NCBI GenBank assembly: GCA_963576785.1
Contig: OY756140.1
Span: 1,240,001 to 1,304,000 of the forward strand
DNA from: Chlorophyllum brunneum
Lineage: Eukaryota; Basidiomycota; Agaricomycetes; Agaricales; Agaricaceae
Direction of reading: 5' to 3'
DNA: 64,000 nt
The translations under genes and the position numbers were made by a program. The notes beneath the pieces were generated by a model, which had not been told where the DNA came from, did no database searches, and saw only the letters and a program-made list of their open reading frames with translations. This document shows positions 1 to 12,826 of this stretch, piece by piece (the first letter of the stretch is position 1; each line of letters begins with the position of its first letter).

Positions 1-1937
1 TAGTTGGCGAACATAACTGAGGTCCAAGACTTCCAAATCGGGGGCCGCCTTTCCAAGTATCCGCATAGTCGCATCGTCCATATTCCTTAGCCCCGAAACT
101 CTTAGTTCCGTCAAACGCGAAGGTTCCCCATGTTCAAAAATCGTACCAAAGAGACAACGTAGGCCTTCGGCATCCATATTGTGGCACCTGTTCAAATCCA
201 AGTGTTCGAGTCGAGTGCAAATTGCTGCGAGTAGTTTACAGGTTGTGTTGGTCACCGCAGCTAAACCCTTGAGGCACAATTTCTGTAGGGATACGCATCG
301 GGTTAGGAGATCATGTAGTGAATGAGTAGTCAAAGAGGAGCAGCCTTGTAGATTAATGGCCGTTAGATGAGTATAAGATATTGTGTCCTTGGGGCAGAGA
401 TGGTTGGCGATGTCTGTGAGTGTGGCAGCCTGAAGATGACAATGACCAGTAAAGTTGATCTTTCGAATAAAGGGCCCGCCTGAGCGTGTAAGGCGTAAAA
501 GGGTAGATTTGGGGAGGTAAGGGAACGAGCGTAAATCCAGATCCGTCCAGAGCTGACCATCAAAGACAAGCATCTGCCATGAGCGCGAAACCTGCACCTA
601 GGTGAACGAAGCTCGTGGGACTGCCGCTGTGTGTAACTCACCATGGCCAGTTTTACTAGCTCTCGAATGCCGCGGTCTCGACCAACACATTGGTGTCTTG
701 ACGAAGTTGCTTTGCTGATGGTCCATCGCCCCTCGACAATGTTGTTCATATGGTCCTCTTCGAAGAGTAGGACGAAGCATCTGAGAATCTGTATTTGCAG
801 CTCTTTCGGAATTTGGTCTATATAATTGCGACGAAGTAAAGGGAGGGGTTTGAATATATCTGTCGATGTGACGGGCACAAAGTCTAAGGCGGAGAAGGGG
901 GCGGGCGACGATTTGGAGCGGCCTTTAGTTTTGAAACTGAAGCGAGGTTGCTTTACGCTGAGCTTGCTTTCCGTGCCCGCGCGTGGACGGACGAATGATG
1001 ATGGAAGGACAGTATCAAGATCGTATTGAAGAGGTGCCGCGTACCATGGGACCACGGATGGGTCTAAGAAAGAGGAGGATGTTGTGAGAGACGTGCTTCC
1101 GGCTGGAGCAAGCGATGTTGTTTCTGAGGAGGTCCCAGAATCTACAATTACATCGCCACGCCTTCCGAGCAATAATTTACGTGCAAGATTACCTTGCGCT
1201 GTAGGGGAAGGTCCAAGTTTAATTTTGATCTTGGACATGGTCAGGGATGCGAGGGACGGGGTAGACTGAACAGATAGGGTCGAGAGCGACTGGCATCGCG
1301 AGGGCATGTGTCTCGTTGGTGAATCAGTGTAAACACCACCCGCCGATGTCGGAGAGGTGGGTGATGAGGCCCGGGCTGTCTCTTCGGGAGAGGTGGAGTG
1401 CGAGATGTTCCGCACAGGACCTGCAACGGAACCATAAGAGGAGGGGCCGGCGGATGGGGCAGAGTCAAAGGAGGATGAGGAGTCGTGATCATAATCGAGG
1501 CCCATGTCGGGAAAGGACAGAGGGGGTAAGGTAGGAGGAATGTCTTTCCCCTTCCCCTTGGCGGATGCGAGTGAGAGAGTGTAGCGCATTTCGTCTTTAT
1601 CATACAAATCTAGTACAAGGGAAGGGTCGACAGTAGTGGATTCTGTGCTGTCGAGCAAGTGAAACCTTGGGGAGCTCGGGTTGAAATCAGAAGAGGGTGG
1701 ACTAGCGCCCACGCAGGCAGGACTTGGGGCAGAGGGCGAGGGAGTTACGTCGAAGACGCCATGGAGAATGTCTACGGGGAGTACTGGAAGAGGCCCAGTC
1801 GCTGCCTTGCCTTTGCCGCCCGGATCTGGGACACGCCTGGAGCGTATGTCTGGCTGCTCAGGCTGTGTGGGGTGGCCATGAGGGTGATGAGCTGGGGAGG
1901 GTGGGTGTAGATGTGGGTGGGGATGGTCTGTGGTCAT
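1..1937 (-). CDS. F-box / leucine-rich-repeat protein, 5' part (C-terminus beyond left edge)
   Basis: This probably encodes a substrate receptor of an SCF ubiquitin ligase. Two exons are seen, 642-1937 and <1-597, joined across a 44-nt GT..AG intron, reading ..KLAM then VQVSRSWQML... The first ~400 residues are low-complexity Ser/Pro/His-rich. The F-box core follows (IPKELQIQILRCF ... LVKLAMVQVSRSWQMLVFDG ... LWTDLDL). Leucine-rich repeats then run to the window edge (LTAINLQGCSSLTTHSL, LQKLCLKGL, LEHLDLNRCHNMDAEGL, LEVLDLSYV). The layout resembles GRR1/FBXL-type proteins, but the repeats are cut off, so no orthologue is assigned. The start at 1937 (MTTDHPHPH) was chosen because an upstream in-frame extension looks non-coding and overlaps the TATA-like element near 2060. 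The substrate is unknown. Confidence 0.85.
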
Positions 1938-2058
1938 GGTGGGACCATGGGACGGGCTGAGGGCAGATAAGAGAAATGGGCAGGCTGGCGGACAGTGCTG
2001 GGCTCTGACGCAATGCCAATCCGGATCTCTCAGGCCCGCCTCTCCGTGCCTGGCACCC

Positions 2059-2065
2059 ATATATA
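2059..2065 (-). promoter_or_regulatory. TATA-like element upstream of the F-box/LRR gene
   Basis: Read on the minus strand the bases are TATATAT, about 120 nt upstream of the chosen ATG at 1937. That is a usual distance for a fungal TATA box with a short leader. Assigned by motif and position only. Confidence 0.4.
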
Positions 2066-2378
2066 GACTCGCTCCAGCCGTCTCCATCGTCTCTGCTTTC
2101 GGACATGCTCGCTCCCCTCCTTCGAGAGAACATGTACTATATTTATGTAATAAACCATACTAGCACAGAGGAACATGAACAACTACGGATGATAGCAAGC
2201 AGCATTTAAAGTATTTCAAATGAATGTAGAGTAATCTGCACAAGTGATCACCTCCCTGAACAAGAAATGAGAGGTCAGCAAGAAATGGCGGATGGCGGCA
2301 GGCGCAGACGAGGGAACAAAAACTAGACGATGGAATTACACTCCAGTGGTATACAACGGACGGATTCGGCAATCACTC

Positions 2379-2796
2379 TCAGGCCGCCTTCTTGGGGTTC
2401 TCAGGCGCGTTCTTCCAGTTTGCGGTCGCCAACTTGAACCTGCATTACAGCACCCTTGTGTCAGTCTATATCCCAAAGCACCAAAACACCCCAAACCGCC
2501 GCTCACCTTTCTTTGTGCGAAATCGTCGGTTCGTCCTCTTTGAGGCGTTGCATCTCCGCTTGCTGATCAAACACGGCGGATTAGCATCTAGCCCACTGCA
2601 CACGGTTCTGCGACACACCATGAACTTGTTGAATGGCGTCAGCTTCTTTCTTCCCGCACCACCAGTAGATTTGGCTGGACAAATATCATATCAACATCAA
2701 CTCCGTTCCACTGGGCGGTGACAGCAAGCGTGTTGGTAACGTACTCTTCTTTGCGGGCTTCTCGCTTGAGGTTTTGGTAGTAGTAGTGGGTGCCAT
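2379..2796 (-). CDS. Small YABBY/HMG-box-like protein, 74 aa, four exons
   Basis: Four tiny exons (2745-2796, 2619-2674, 2507-2562, 2379-2439) join in frame through three GT..AG introns of 70, 56 and 67 nt. They encode a 74-residue protein. Residues 1-17 are a Thr/Lys-rich tail (MAPTTTTKTSSEKPAKK). The rest is one compact module: RKKLTPFNKFM, then QAEMQRLKEDEPTISHKER, then FKLATANWKNAPENPKKAA. The PFNKFM..E...LK...P...H.E.F..A..NWK pattern is the hallmark of the YABBY domain, an HMG-box-like DNA-binding fold that also occurs as short stand-alone proteins in fungi (family knowledge). It lacks the plant N-terminal zinc finger. A nuclear, chromatin- or DNA-binding role is inferred from the fold and basic charge. 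The gene is too fragmented to appear as a long open frame. Confidence 0.82.
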
Positions 2797-3704
2797 TGCC
2801 AACACAGTGTTCGCCTTGGAGGATGGGTGTCGGGGGAGCAATCAAGGAGCGGGGTGATCAACAAGCAGAAGACGCGCTTTTGTCGCGTAACCTAAAGCCG
2901 AGGAACTAGCAGTCTGAGAAGGGGTCAGTTTCGGAATCTAATAAGAGATAAATAAAGGTGCACGTACGAGGACGGGTATCCAGTGGACGGAAGGGAGAAA
3001 GGTGGCAAGAGTCGCATTTTGGTTCAACTAGGCGGAACTTATACCTACGAAGGGTCATTCAAATGACAGGACTTCGATCGTGCTCCGCCAGACCCCGGCC
3101 ACCTCATCACCCACCAGTCAGGTTTACCCGAACGACACCTTCGCCATATTGTGGGTTTTCTCGATCATTTTCTGCACACAGCTGACTTGTCTTATTTCAA
3201 ACCATCATCCACACTTCCTGTCCTGTTTCTTTGGTGTCTGCTCCCCATCCCGCCTTATTAGTAGGTCCCTATGCGAGCCACGTCAGGTGTGAATTTATGA
3301 AACTAAAAGCCTATTCACGCATCGTGTGTCAACCCTTACTCAAACCCCGCACCCAAATTCTTCCGACTCCGACCAGTTGTGCCCATAACACGTCAACAAA
3401 CCCATTCGCGATTATGGGGTCGGAAGGGTCGCGCACACTGGTGGTCACTCCTTCGCGAATCCCAGAGTGTTCGAGGTCCTATATCAACATTTCACAAAAC
3501 AAACAAACGCGTCGCGTAAGTTAATCAGGAACCTGGTTGCTTTTTCGGTTTCGACATACACAAATATAAGCCGCCTACGTTATCACCTGGTCCTTCTCAG
3601 CATAAAATGGCGGAAACCAACCATGTGCTCCCTGGATGTGGGAAGTCTGAAAACTGGTCGTATAATCCCATGTCACTCCTGGCCCGGGAAGTTGACATGT
3701 GCAT
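2797..3704. other. Intergenic, YABBY-like gene promoter / VPS33 3' flank
   Basis: About 0.9 kb with only short uncorrelated open frames. No splice-joined protein, RNA gene or repeat was recognised. It must hold the upstream region of the YABBY-like gene and the 3' end of VPS33. Confidence 0.5.
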
Positions 3705-6379
3705 TTATTGAATGCCGCCACTCGACTTGGAGCCCATCGTCTTCCCAATACCAGCTATGCCTTCGATGATGCTGGCACCGCTCACGATGCTAGTTGTTGC
3801 GATCAAGAATTTACGCCCTAATGAAAACGAGCGGATCACTTAGTTCCCAGGCCGTGACTTTGACCGAATGGACCTTACCAGTATTCTGTCTTGCCACCCA
3901 ACGTAAAGCCGCAATTTCAGTGTAGGTGCAACCACCAAGGAAGAACACAACAGTGGTGTTGGTGTGCCCAACAGAGTCAACTGTTACATTCGCATAAGTC
4001 TAGAAATAGTCGGGCACAGGAAAGCTCTCACTTACGGATGTTCGCTACCGGTGGGCCGCTAGAAGCACGTTCGGAGCAGTTTGGAACGTCTATTGTCTCT
4101 CCAGGAATTGCGTCGATAATGTCTTCGAATCCCTTCCAGCCCATTATTGGATGAGCGCGCACTTTGTTGGACGCTCCCGAAACCACAACGGAGGTTTCGG
4201 AACTGGACTTCTCCTTCTCGGCAGGATTGCTCAAGACACCGCCCTTTTGGGCGACACATTGGACTAGACGGATGGTAATCGGCGCATAGCCCGAATATAC
4301 GTAGCTGACGTCATTCTCAACCTCTTCCAGTGCTTCGGCATTATCGTCGATCAGAAGCCGGAGCGATCTCCTGAGTGCGGTGTAAGGATATTTGAATGCA
4401 CTGCTTGTCGGTGTATTGGGTGCTAACGGCACTGGGAGTAAGATAGCCAGCGGCGGAGATGCCAGGGATAGCAGAAGAGGTAGATATTCATAGCCATAAC
4501 TCTATGAGTGCAGCGGTGAGCAGAAGAGGGAATGGAGACGAGGGAACTGCGCCTACTTGAAGGATCTCCCGTTTCAAGTTTTCAAGAACTTTGGCTTTGA
4601 TTCCTCCAGTTACGATACTTGCAAGACAAAGGAGGCGCAGAATTATGTGGAGCTCTGCACCTTGAGCGATCATCTCCTCGATGGCAGTAATCTGACTGTT
4701 AACTTCATATGAAGCGAGGAGATCTAGATATATATCGTCAACCAGTTAAGCTATGCATCATTTCTGCGGTCACTTGCTCTGTTGTACTTCCAGGGACTTA
4801 TTGAATTGCTCTGCTCTCGTGAGAGGCAGTAGCATTTCGGATAGTCCTGTGTCTTCTCACATGTCAGTCTAGGTTTCGCTAATTCAACATCAGAAGCGTA
4901 CGAAATCTGAGAGCCTGGTGTTCTGTTTGCAAGCCGCCGAGTTTCCCGACAAAATCTCGCAGCTGAGCTACTGTCTTCGATTGCAGATTTGTCTAGCATC
5001 AAATGATATAAAGATAGCCGGCGAAGATATCAGTCTATCTCATACCTTGTAATTCTCATCTAAACGATGTGCAACTCTGTTCAGCCTCCTTCCCACAGCA
5101 GAGAAGTTTAGATCCCTGAGTTCAGCGTACAATGGATCCGTCGCTGTGGTGAGATGGTGTTTCTTCTTGTTTTCCTTTTTCACGGTAATCGGGGCAGTTG
5201 GCGTTTGTGAAGTAGATGCCGTGTTGCTTTGAGCATTCGAGGGTGTCAAGAGTGATACGGGGAGTTCAACATGTGCTGTGGATGCCATGAATATCGGTCG
5301 CGGCGTTATGTTTGAACCTACAATTCTTAATTCCGATTAATTCGTCGACAAGGCCTTCATATGTCAGCTGGGTCAGGAAAGGGGTAATCATATCTACACG
5401 TCGGTCCAGGATGAGGAGCGAGTCAATTATAGGGGGGGTTAGAAGACTGCCCAAGAGCGAGGGTCCAGAAGCCTTCGAGCGGGGTTTCGTCAGAAGCGCC
5501 GCTAATTTCTGGGCCCATTCAAGCAGTCAGCCAACAACAATAACACGGCTCTATGTGATGAAAACTTACACCAGCATAGTCCCCTTTCCCGATGATGCGA
5601 GGGAATGTCCCAAAAACATTTTGCAACGTGATGAGTGCTTGCGCTGAATCAAAGATCACTGTTTCGTCGCCATCCTGCAACATGTCAGTGGATAGCTAAA
5701 GTGTATATGGGGTCTTCCTCACCACCCAAAGTTCTCGAAAGGTGTTGTCCCGCTCTAGCGAAATAACATCACCGGCTATAGGAATAAATTGGAGGTTATA
5801 GGTTGACATTGTCACTTCTCCCAATACTCCTTCCTCTTCAAGAATGCGCGACACCAGATTCGATAGCCTAGGAACGAGAAGCAGAGTGTAATTGTGTTTT
5901 TGGGATTCACGTCCATGTCGTTTGATTTGTTCTTGCAGAGGGCCATTAGATAGAGGCCATGCTAGATATGGACGCACGTACCGGCGATGATCTTGACGTG
6001 TTTGATCGACGGTCGGGAGAGATAGACAATATTGGTAGTCGTAGCAGTCAGTGGACCCGGTTCAAGCCAGAACATTTTATCAACGCCATGGTGCTAAACT
6101 AGCAGTTCAGTATAAACAATTGGCCAAGGCTAGTAACGGCTACCTTCAGGAGGGAAACCTCGGTAACGAGACCCAAAGGCCCAGCTATTGACGCGTCAAG
6201 GACCAATGTCTTCGTGCCATTCACCTGTCATGGGTTAATACGACACTGCAATCATTTCAAGGAGTCCGACGAACCGAATTTAGGGCATCCACTAATGATT
6301 TCTTGGCTATGTCTCTGAGGACGTTCACGTCCAACATATCAGTCGAGTCGGAATCACTCATAGTACCATTATTCGCCAT
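3705..6379 (-). CDS. VPS33: Vacuolar sorting protein VPS33 (Sec1/Munc18 family)
   Basis: This is the SM-protein subunit of the HOPS and CORVET tethers, which binds SNAREs and promotes endosome and vacuole fusion. The start at 6379 ([19 protein letters not shown]) leads into a Sec1-like N-terminal domain ([35 protein letters not shown]). The diagnostic VPS33 stretch [20 protein letters not shown] continues into [12 protein letters not shown], and the C-terminal part holds [17 protein letters not shown] and [12 protein letters not shown]. The gene is split by about ten short introns, for example one separating ..VARQNTG from RKFL. The stop is at 3705-3707. Length and order match the family. Its 3' end faces the YABBY-like gene, and NTE1 lies upstream on the same strand. 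Confidence 0.93.
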
Positions 6380-6791
6380 ACTCAGTCAGAGAATAGCCTT
6401 GTAGAGGTGGTCAGACGAGTGGCCCTCACTCAAAGTGAATAGGAGTCCATCAAAGTCTGGTGCGTTACATAAGTAAAGGACCAAACAACAGCTCCCTCAT
6501 TACCTACACTCTGAAATGCCTATCTTCCAATATCGCGCCACTCGTCCCTTGTGTGATTAGCCAGTACCCCACTTCTGTCAACATCTCTCTTGTGAGGCCT
6601 CGAACCCTCAAGTCGCAAATTTGGTCACGACTTTTGGTGGCAAGTACAACTGATGATTCGTATTGCTCTATGCAGGCTTAAAGCCCCGACTTGGGGGCAA
6701 GAAGTGCTAGGCTGTTATATAGTAGCAGTTAACAGAAGCCAGGCTATGACTGGTGACATGATACATTCTCCGCGAAATACCACTAGTTATG

Positions 6792-9700
6792 TTATATAGA
6801 ATTACGTCTGGCACTCTTCCCCTTCCTTGTCTCTGGTATTTTGGCGTCGGAACCTGGGAGCAGACCAGGCGGCAGGCTACCCTCTTCTTCGAATTTGTCC
6901 AAAAAACCAAGGGCTGCGTGGTATCCTTTCTTCTGAATCTCCTCGAATTTCCCGAACTGAAGGGTACCATACTAATCGGAAATTACATTTTGGGGTTAGT
7001 GTAAGAGTTGAGTTGCGACAAACCTCTTGAACCGGCATTTGGATGTAGAGAGAGCCTTTCGCAACCTTGGCATCTTCGAGTGTGTTTACGCTCGACACGC
7101 TGCACAGGAGCCCTCAGCTTTTGAGGGCAGTCGAGGAAAAACACGGCTCACTAGGCAAGTCGACTCTGGATTTCCGTAATGGCAGGAACGTATCGCGCAT
7201 TAGAGAAAGGATTCCATCTATTGATTAGTAGCCACCAGCCAGAGACAGTATCTCCAAAGTTTCGGGGTGAATTATCATCAATCTGGTTGAGAGATATCCT
7301 CAGGTCAGGATAGCTGGATGTCAATATTGCTATCAGTCCTTACAGATCCGACGTCACATGCAAATACCGTGTTGGCACCCATTGAGAACATCGCTTGAAC
7401 CTGGTTATGATAAGCAAATTACCCCGTACGGCGTACTCCAGACCTACAGGCAAGTTATCGACTGAAGAGGTAAATGAGCTTTGGTGCTCATTGACTATGG
7501 CTGGCACGGTACTCACTGTAGCCGCCGTCTACCAAAAGTTGACCATTGTCACATAAGGGGGGGAGTAATCCTACAAGGGTCATCGACGCGCCTTCATATC
7601 ACAACGTCAGTAGACACATAGGGACGTAGGAATTTCAACATACGGATGTACCGCCAGGCGTAACCGGTCTCGTGAATTTCCATCCTGGATGTTATAATGT
7701 TTGTTGTGTTACAGAAGTAAGGAAGCCACATGTCCTCGATGTGAAGATCATAAAATGCCTATTGACATGTCAGAACCGCACACTATCGCATACCCTCGTC
7801 GAAAAAGAGAACCTTGTACAACGAGCGGTTGAACTCATGTCCCTGAGTGTGGCATTAGTACGAGACGTAGCAGGCCGAGGAACGGGAACTCACAGTAGTA
7901 TAAGCAACGATTGGATATGTAACATCGGACAGGATCCGCCAGATGTTACCCATCCGTGAAGCAATTTGTTTAGCTTTAGCGGTACTAGAGATTAGATTGC
8001 CTTCTCGCGCATACAGACCCCCAATAAAACCGCCAATGCTTGTACCTTGGTGAGCATGAGTTAGCTTCAAAATGGTGTGTAATTATCAACTCAACCCCCA
8101 ATATGATCAATCGGAATCCCACTCTCTTCAAGAGCCCGGATAAGTCCCTATCAAAGAATCTCAATCACACGTGAGAGATAAACACGCCGTCATCACAAAC
8201 CAGATGTGCAATTCCCCTTGCACCCCCACCACCGAGGACCAAGCCAATGGATTTTCCGCAGATCCGACGGGCCAATCTTGCGAAATCGTTTGTGTGAGGA
8301 AGCCGTTGTGGTCGGGCAGTATTTGCAGTGCCTGTGTACTTTTGAATGCCGCTCTGAACTCTCTCTTTCAGGTTCTTGAGGGCTATGACAGCATCTGGAT
8401 CTTTGGGCAGGACGGTCTTCTGAATCGGAGTAACGACATCCTGGATGACCAGTGTTTTATCTGAGCTAGGATTTAAGACCTCATGAAATTTATTACTTAC
8501 TGGGACCTCAATGTGGATATGCTGGTGTACCCATGGCCTAGTCTAGGTGGCGGGTCAAGATCAGTACAGCAAAGAAAAATTAAAAGAACCTTCAGCCATT
8601 CACGGGTCGAACCAGGTACAACCGACCGATCTGGATGCAGGAGAACTAACTCCTTTCGCGCTGTCGTTTTCATGGATAACAGAAGGCGTTCGTATTCTCC
8701 AACAGATGGGTCATCGCCAAGACCGACGACCATAGCACAATCGGCCTAATAATTCGCAATCAGGTTGGGATTATACATGAGAGTAGAGGGCTTAGCATAC
8801 CTGACGGATGCAAGTTTGGGTCCATGAACTGTTGACCGGTGAGTCTGCCACATATAAAACGATTCTAAAACGCTGTTCTTGATCTGCGAACCATCCTGCA
8901 GACTGGGTCATGACTTAGCAACAGGTTTCCTGGAGGTACCAAGGCCACAGCCCTACCTTTAGTTTCCCTATTTTTGTGAAGGCATGACGACCAAGATGGC
9001 TTGAGATGATGGCTTGATTAAGGTAAGCAGTTGAAGCGCCAATACCCTCCAGAGCAGTTTGCAGCTTGCGCGCAAAGGTTTCAATGGGAACGTTGCGCGA
9101 AACAGGCAAAATGGCCACAGTTTTCAGGTTGGTATTATTAGCGCCGAACTCTGGGGGATTACTGCGACCTTGAGAACTTGAAGACGAATCAACCTCTTTG
9201 CGAACTCGAGATGCAATCATGCGCAGTATTCTGTACACAGGTGTTCAGCCCGTCACATATGCACACGACCGTCAATAACACTTACTGTGCTGTTGTCTGA
9301 GGGTTCCTAGAGAGGTGACACCATAAGTAGATGCAGTCCATTGCGGACATCGAGGTATTCACCTGGCTGAGATCGCGTTAAACAGAGTCTGAGGCATACG
9401 GATAAGCTCAGTGTCACGAATGGCGTGAACAGTGGTGCTTCTTGGGGAGCTGGTGATAACGTCTAACTCTCCCACAGTGTCCCCCTGGCCATATTCACCA
9501 ACGATGTGCACCCCACCCCTTTCCGACTCCCTGATTGCGCGAAGCCGCCCATTGATCACGATATAGAAACTATCACTGACGTCGTTAGGCCTCCAGAGCA
9601 CCTGCCCTGCATTTACCTGCATCCAGTCAAGGGATGCGTCTATGTGTAAGACTAACGAGAAATGAGCCCCTCAAACCTAGAGCTCAATAATGGCACTTAC

Positions 9701-12435
9701 CCAAGGGCGACAGTAAAGATATAAGCCGTTTAGCGAGGGTCAGCAGGACAATCGGACGTTTTTCGAGTAATCTCTCTAAAGCATGGCTGGGAAGGAAACC
9801 AACAAAAGTATCGGTCTTGGCTCTGATATCCACGTAAGAAGCTGTGTTGCAAAGCGAAGCTGGGAATCTGATTGAGACCTAGAATTCCAACTGAACGTCA
9901 AGCTATAATAGCTTACCTAAGTAACCGGCAATACCACCAGGTTTGACAGTGAAGAGGACTTTTGGCCTGGACCGTTCATCTCGTACGTAACCGGAATTTA
10001 TATTTGGGGTCGTGGCATTTGGCGATTTGCTGTGTTCCGAGTCATTTTCCTTTGACTCTGCGGGCAGTAATATTTCTAGGAAGCCCTCAATGACGTAGAA
10101 AAGACCTGTGCAACGATAAGCTGATTCTTTGTATTCAGAAAATTTTCAGACCCACCGGCATTCGCTTCTCCAGCTTTGGCCAATGTCGACCCAGCCGGAT
10201 AATAAAGAATTTCAACTTCGTTGTCGAGACCGCGCATATAATCCCCAGTGGACAGAATAGAAGAAGTCCCCGTCATACTCGAAGTGTCGTCGCCTATGTC
10301 AAGAAGCGAGAGAGAACTAAAAGGTGAATTGAAATTAGTTGAGGCGGGGGGTCGGCGCGCATCTAGGGGTGGCAAGTGGGGAGAACCGTTGGTTGAAGCA
10401 CTTCCACTGATAGGCGGCTGAAGAAGTCCGATCGACTTGGCAATACACGACATGACCTCCTCGCGGAGATCAAAATCTTCTGGTGAAGCCTTTCCTAGAC
10501 TCGAGCGGGGGCCCTTCCCATCTTCGACAGGTTCATAGGGACGTGGTGGGCGCGGCGTATTTAGAATGCTGTAAGTACGGCTTAATGGTCGGTAATACTC
10601 GCTGGCGAGACCCCTAGCAACGAGAAGATCCCCTGCCTGAACCATGTGGCGGGGCGTTTTTAATGGCGGCGAGGCAGGCTTGCTTCGGGTGTTCTTGACA
10701 GGGATAGGGTTGTCCGAAATTTTCCCCAAAGAAGTAGCTGAGGACTCCCTTGTCCTCGATACAGTAGTCGCATTGGAGGCTGAAGAGTAGGAGAAATAGT
10801 CCGACCGAGTATCAGAGGCTTCGGAAGCTGCCCCATCAAAGCGATGTCGAAGATATTGCAGGCCTCCACCTTCGTAGAATGAGTCGGGGAGGGGATGGCA
10901 AGCGATGTCGTTGATGGCCTTCTCTGTTCGAAGAACTTCGCTTGTCAGCCCTAGATATCTGTGAGCAGCGTTGAACGTAACGCGGGAAAAGCGGGTAAGA
11001 ATCACTAGATTTGTGGCAGGCGTGAGTTGTGGGTTCTGGAACCTGGGCCGTTCGAACTCACCTTGGACAATGTGTCCAGTTGCTTTAGGATGCTGTTTCG
11101 TCAATCTCTTGAACGCTTCTGCCGGAATGACGGCAAGAGTAGAGTCCTCTGTAGCCCTGGCAATTGCACCTCGGTGAGCCTGCGTGGGCCGAACGGGTCT
11201 TGTTCGTGAGGTAGATGTAGGTTGAGAGCGAGTGGTACCCCCAACAACATCAGGTGACAAGAAGCTGCCATCTGGGGAAGTAACAAATTCTCCAGCATGA
11301 ACTGTGGAAGCAGCTGAAGAAACCGATGCACGTCTTCCATTTCCTTTTGGTTTGACAGAAGGCTCGCCAAGGGCAAACAGCGAAACGTCAGAATTGGCAC
11401 GTCGTAGGCTCGGGGTGGGTAAAGCTTCTGCAGTCGCGGCGGATGCGTCTTCTGGAAAATCGTCTTGCCAACTTATATGAACATCTTCTGTGAATAAACT
11501 AAGGATGGTGAAGAGACTCGACAACGTTCCTCCGCTCCCAACCTCATTCAATAGTTGGTATCCGTTCATGTCTTCATCGTCCCAAAAAGACTCTCGTGTT
11601 GCATTTGACGAACCCGTCTGAGCAAATACCTGTACCATGCCATCTATTACACAATAAAAGCTCTTGTCCTGGTCGAGGGACATGCTATCACCCGCGATCA
11701 GCCGTCTTGTTTGGAGGTGTCGTGCGAGTTCATGGAACACCTTGCAAGTTCATCAGGACGATGTGTAGACATTCGTCTCTTGAGTACGCACAGGTTTTTC
11801 AAGCTGATAAGTATCAGTCAGCTGTAAACGGGAACTTACAGATGCCACCTACAAATCCAAAGACGCGAACAGCTTGCAAGAAATCATCTAGGTAGTTGTG
11901 AAAAGTTGGCGGTGGCTCAGCTGCACGATGAAGTCAGCTAACGTTTTCGAGTGTCAACGAGGGAGGGCAAACTCACCAGTATTCACGTCGGGATGCAACT
12001 CATTCACATCAGGCTTCACCAGTGGGGGCTCCTTTAGCTGTGCATAGTCGTTCAAGTACCGAAACCTGATCCAATAGTTTATAGCAATCGCAGAGAGCGT
12101 AAATATTGCCACGAAGTTCCAGAAATCCAACTATGGATGAGATAGCCCAACACAATCAGCATGGAGGAATTCGATCAATAAGAAACCCACTGTGAGCGTC
12201 ATTGAGTACGACAGAACGGCATAGATAAACCGAGGAATAGTAATCGTGGCAAAAGTAATCAGCGACTTGGTCCATGACAAAAGCCATACTGACATGCCAC
12301 AAGCGATAGCCTCAGAACCAGAACCAAGTCAAACGAGTAATAATAGCAACACTCACGGATGACCCAGAAACATGCGGACACCAGCGAAACCAATGGGTGC
12401 CTGTCAATAGGCTCTGTCAGGACCTCAGAGTCCAT
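6792..12435 (-). CDS. NTE1: Lysophospholipase NTE1 (neuropathy target esterase family)
   Basis: NTE1 is an ER-membrane serine esterase that deacylates phosphatidylcholine and lysophosphatidylcholine. The start chosen at 12435 ([16 protein letters not shown]) is followed by N-terminal membrane segments rebuilt over introns ([43 protein letters not shown]). Cyclic-nucleotide-binding-like domains follow ([14 protein letters not shown] near 11.6 kb; [12 protein letters not shown]...[12 protein letters not shown] near 9.5 kb) around a long Ser-rich linker. The patatin catalytic domain lies at about 8.3-7.5 kb, with the oxyanion motif GGGGARG, the nucleophile elbow GTSIGG and the catalytic Asp in LLVDGGY. 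The C-terminus ends ARRNSI with a stop at 6792. All catalytic elements are present. An ATG at 12519 in the same frame is an alternative start. Confidence 0.93.
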
Positions 12436-12826
12436 GCCTGGTAAAGAGATGGTGGTCGGAGAGTGAGTCTGTATATGCGCCCAATAATCTTGAGGGATGT
12501 GGCCTGGGTGATGTTGCACAGACCCAGTTCAGACGTCATATCGGCACGTGGACCGGCCGTCCGGACATCTCTTGCCATATCGACTTCATGTACACCTTCC
12601 CTCAGTCACATCGACTACGTACCACGCTACCCTGCCTAAGGGTCCCATATCTGCTTATGTGTGTGGAATGTTCCTGTTAACTTCAATGTATGCGGTATGT
12701 GTATCATTTTGGGCGTGTGCCGTTGTTTTGATAGAACAAATCTGACAATAGAAACAGGCCCATGCATCAATGCCAAGCCAATGATCTCTAGCTAACCAAC
12801 TAATCATAACTTCAGATAACGACAGC

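Noticed and set aside
1938..2087. N-terminal extension of the F-box frame (METAGASLYMGARHGE...)
   Set aside because: It crosses the TATA-like element and has no protein character; the ATG at 1937 is better placed.
4125..4150. TTCGAATCC word resembling a tRNA B box
   Set aside because: It lies inside a conserved VPS33 exon, and no A box or cloverleaf was found around it.
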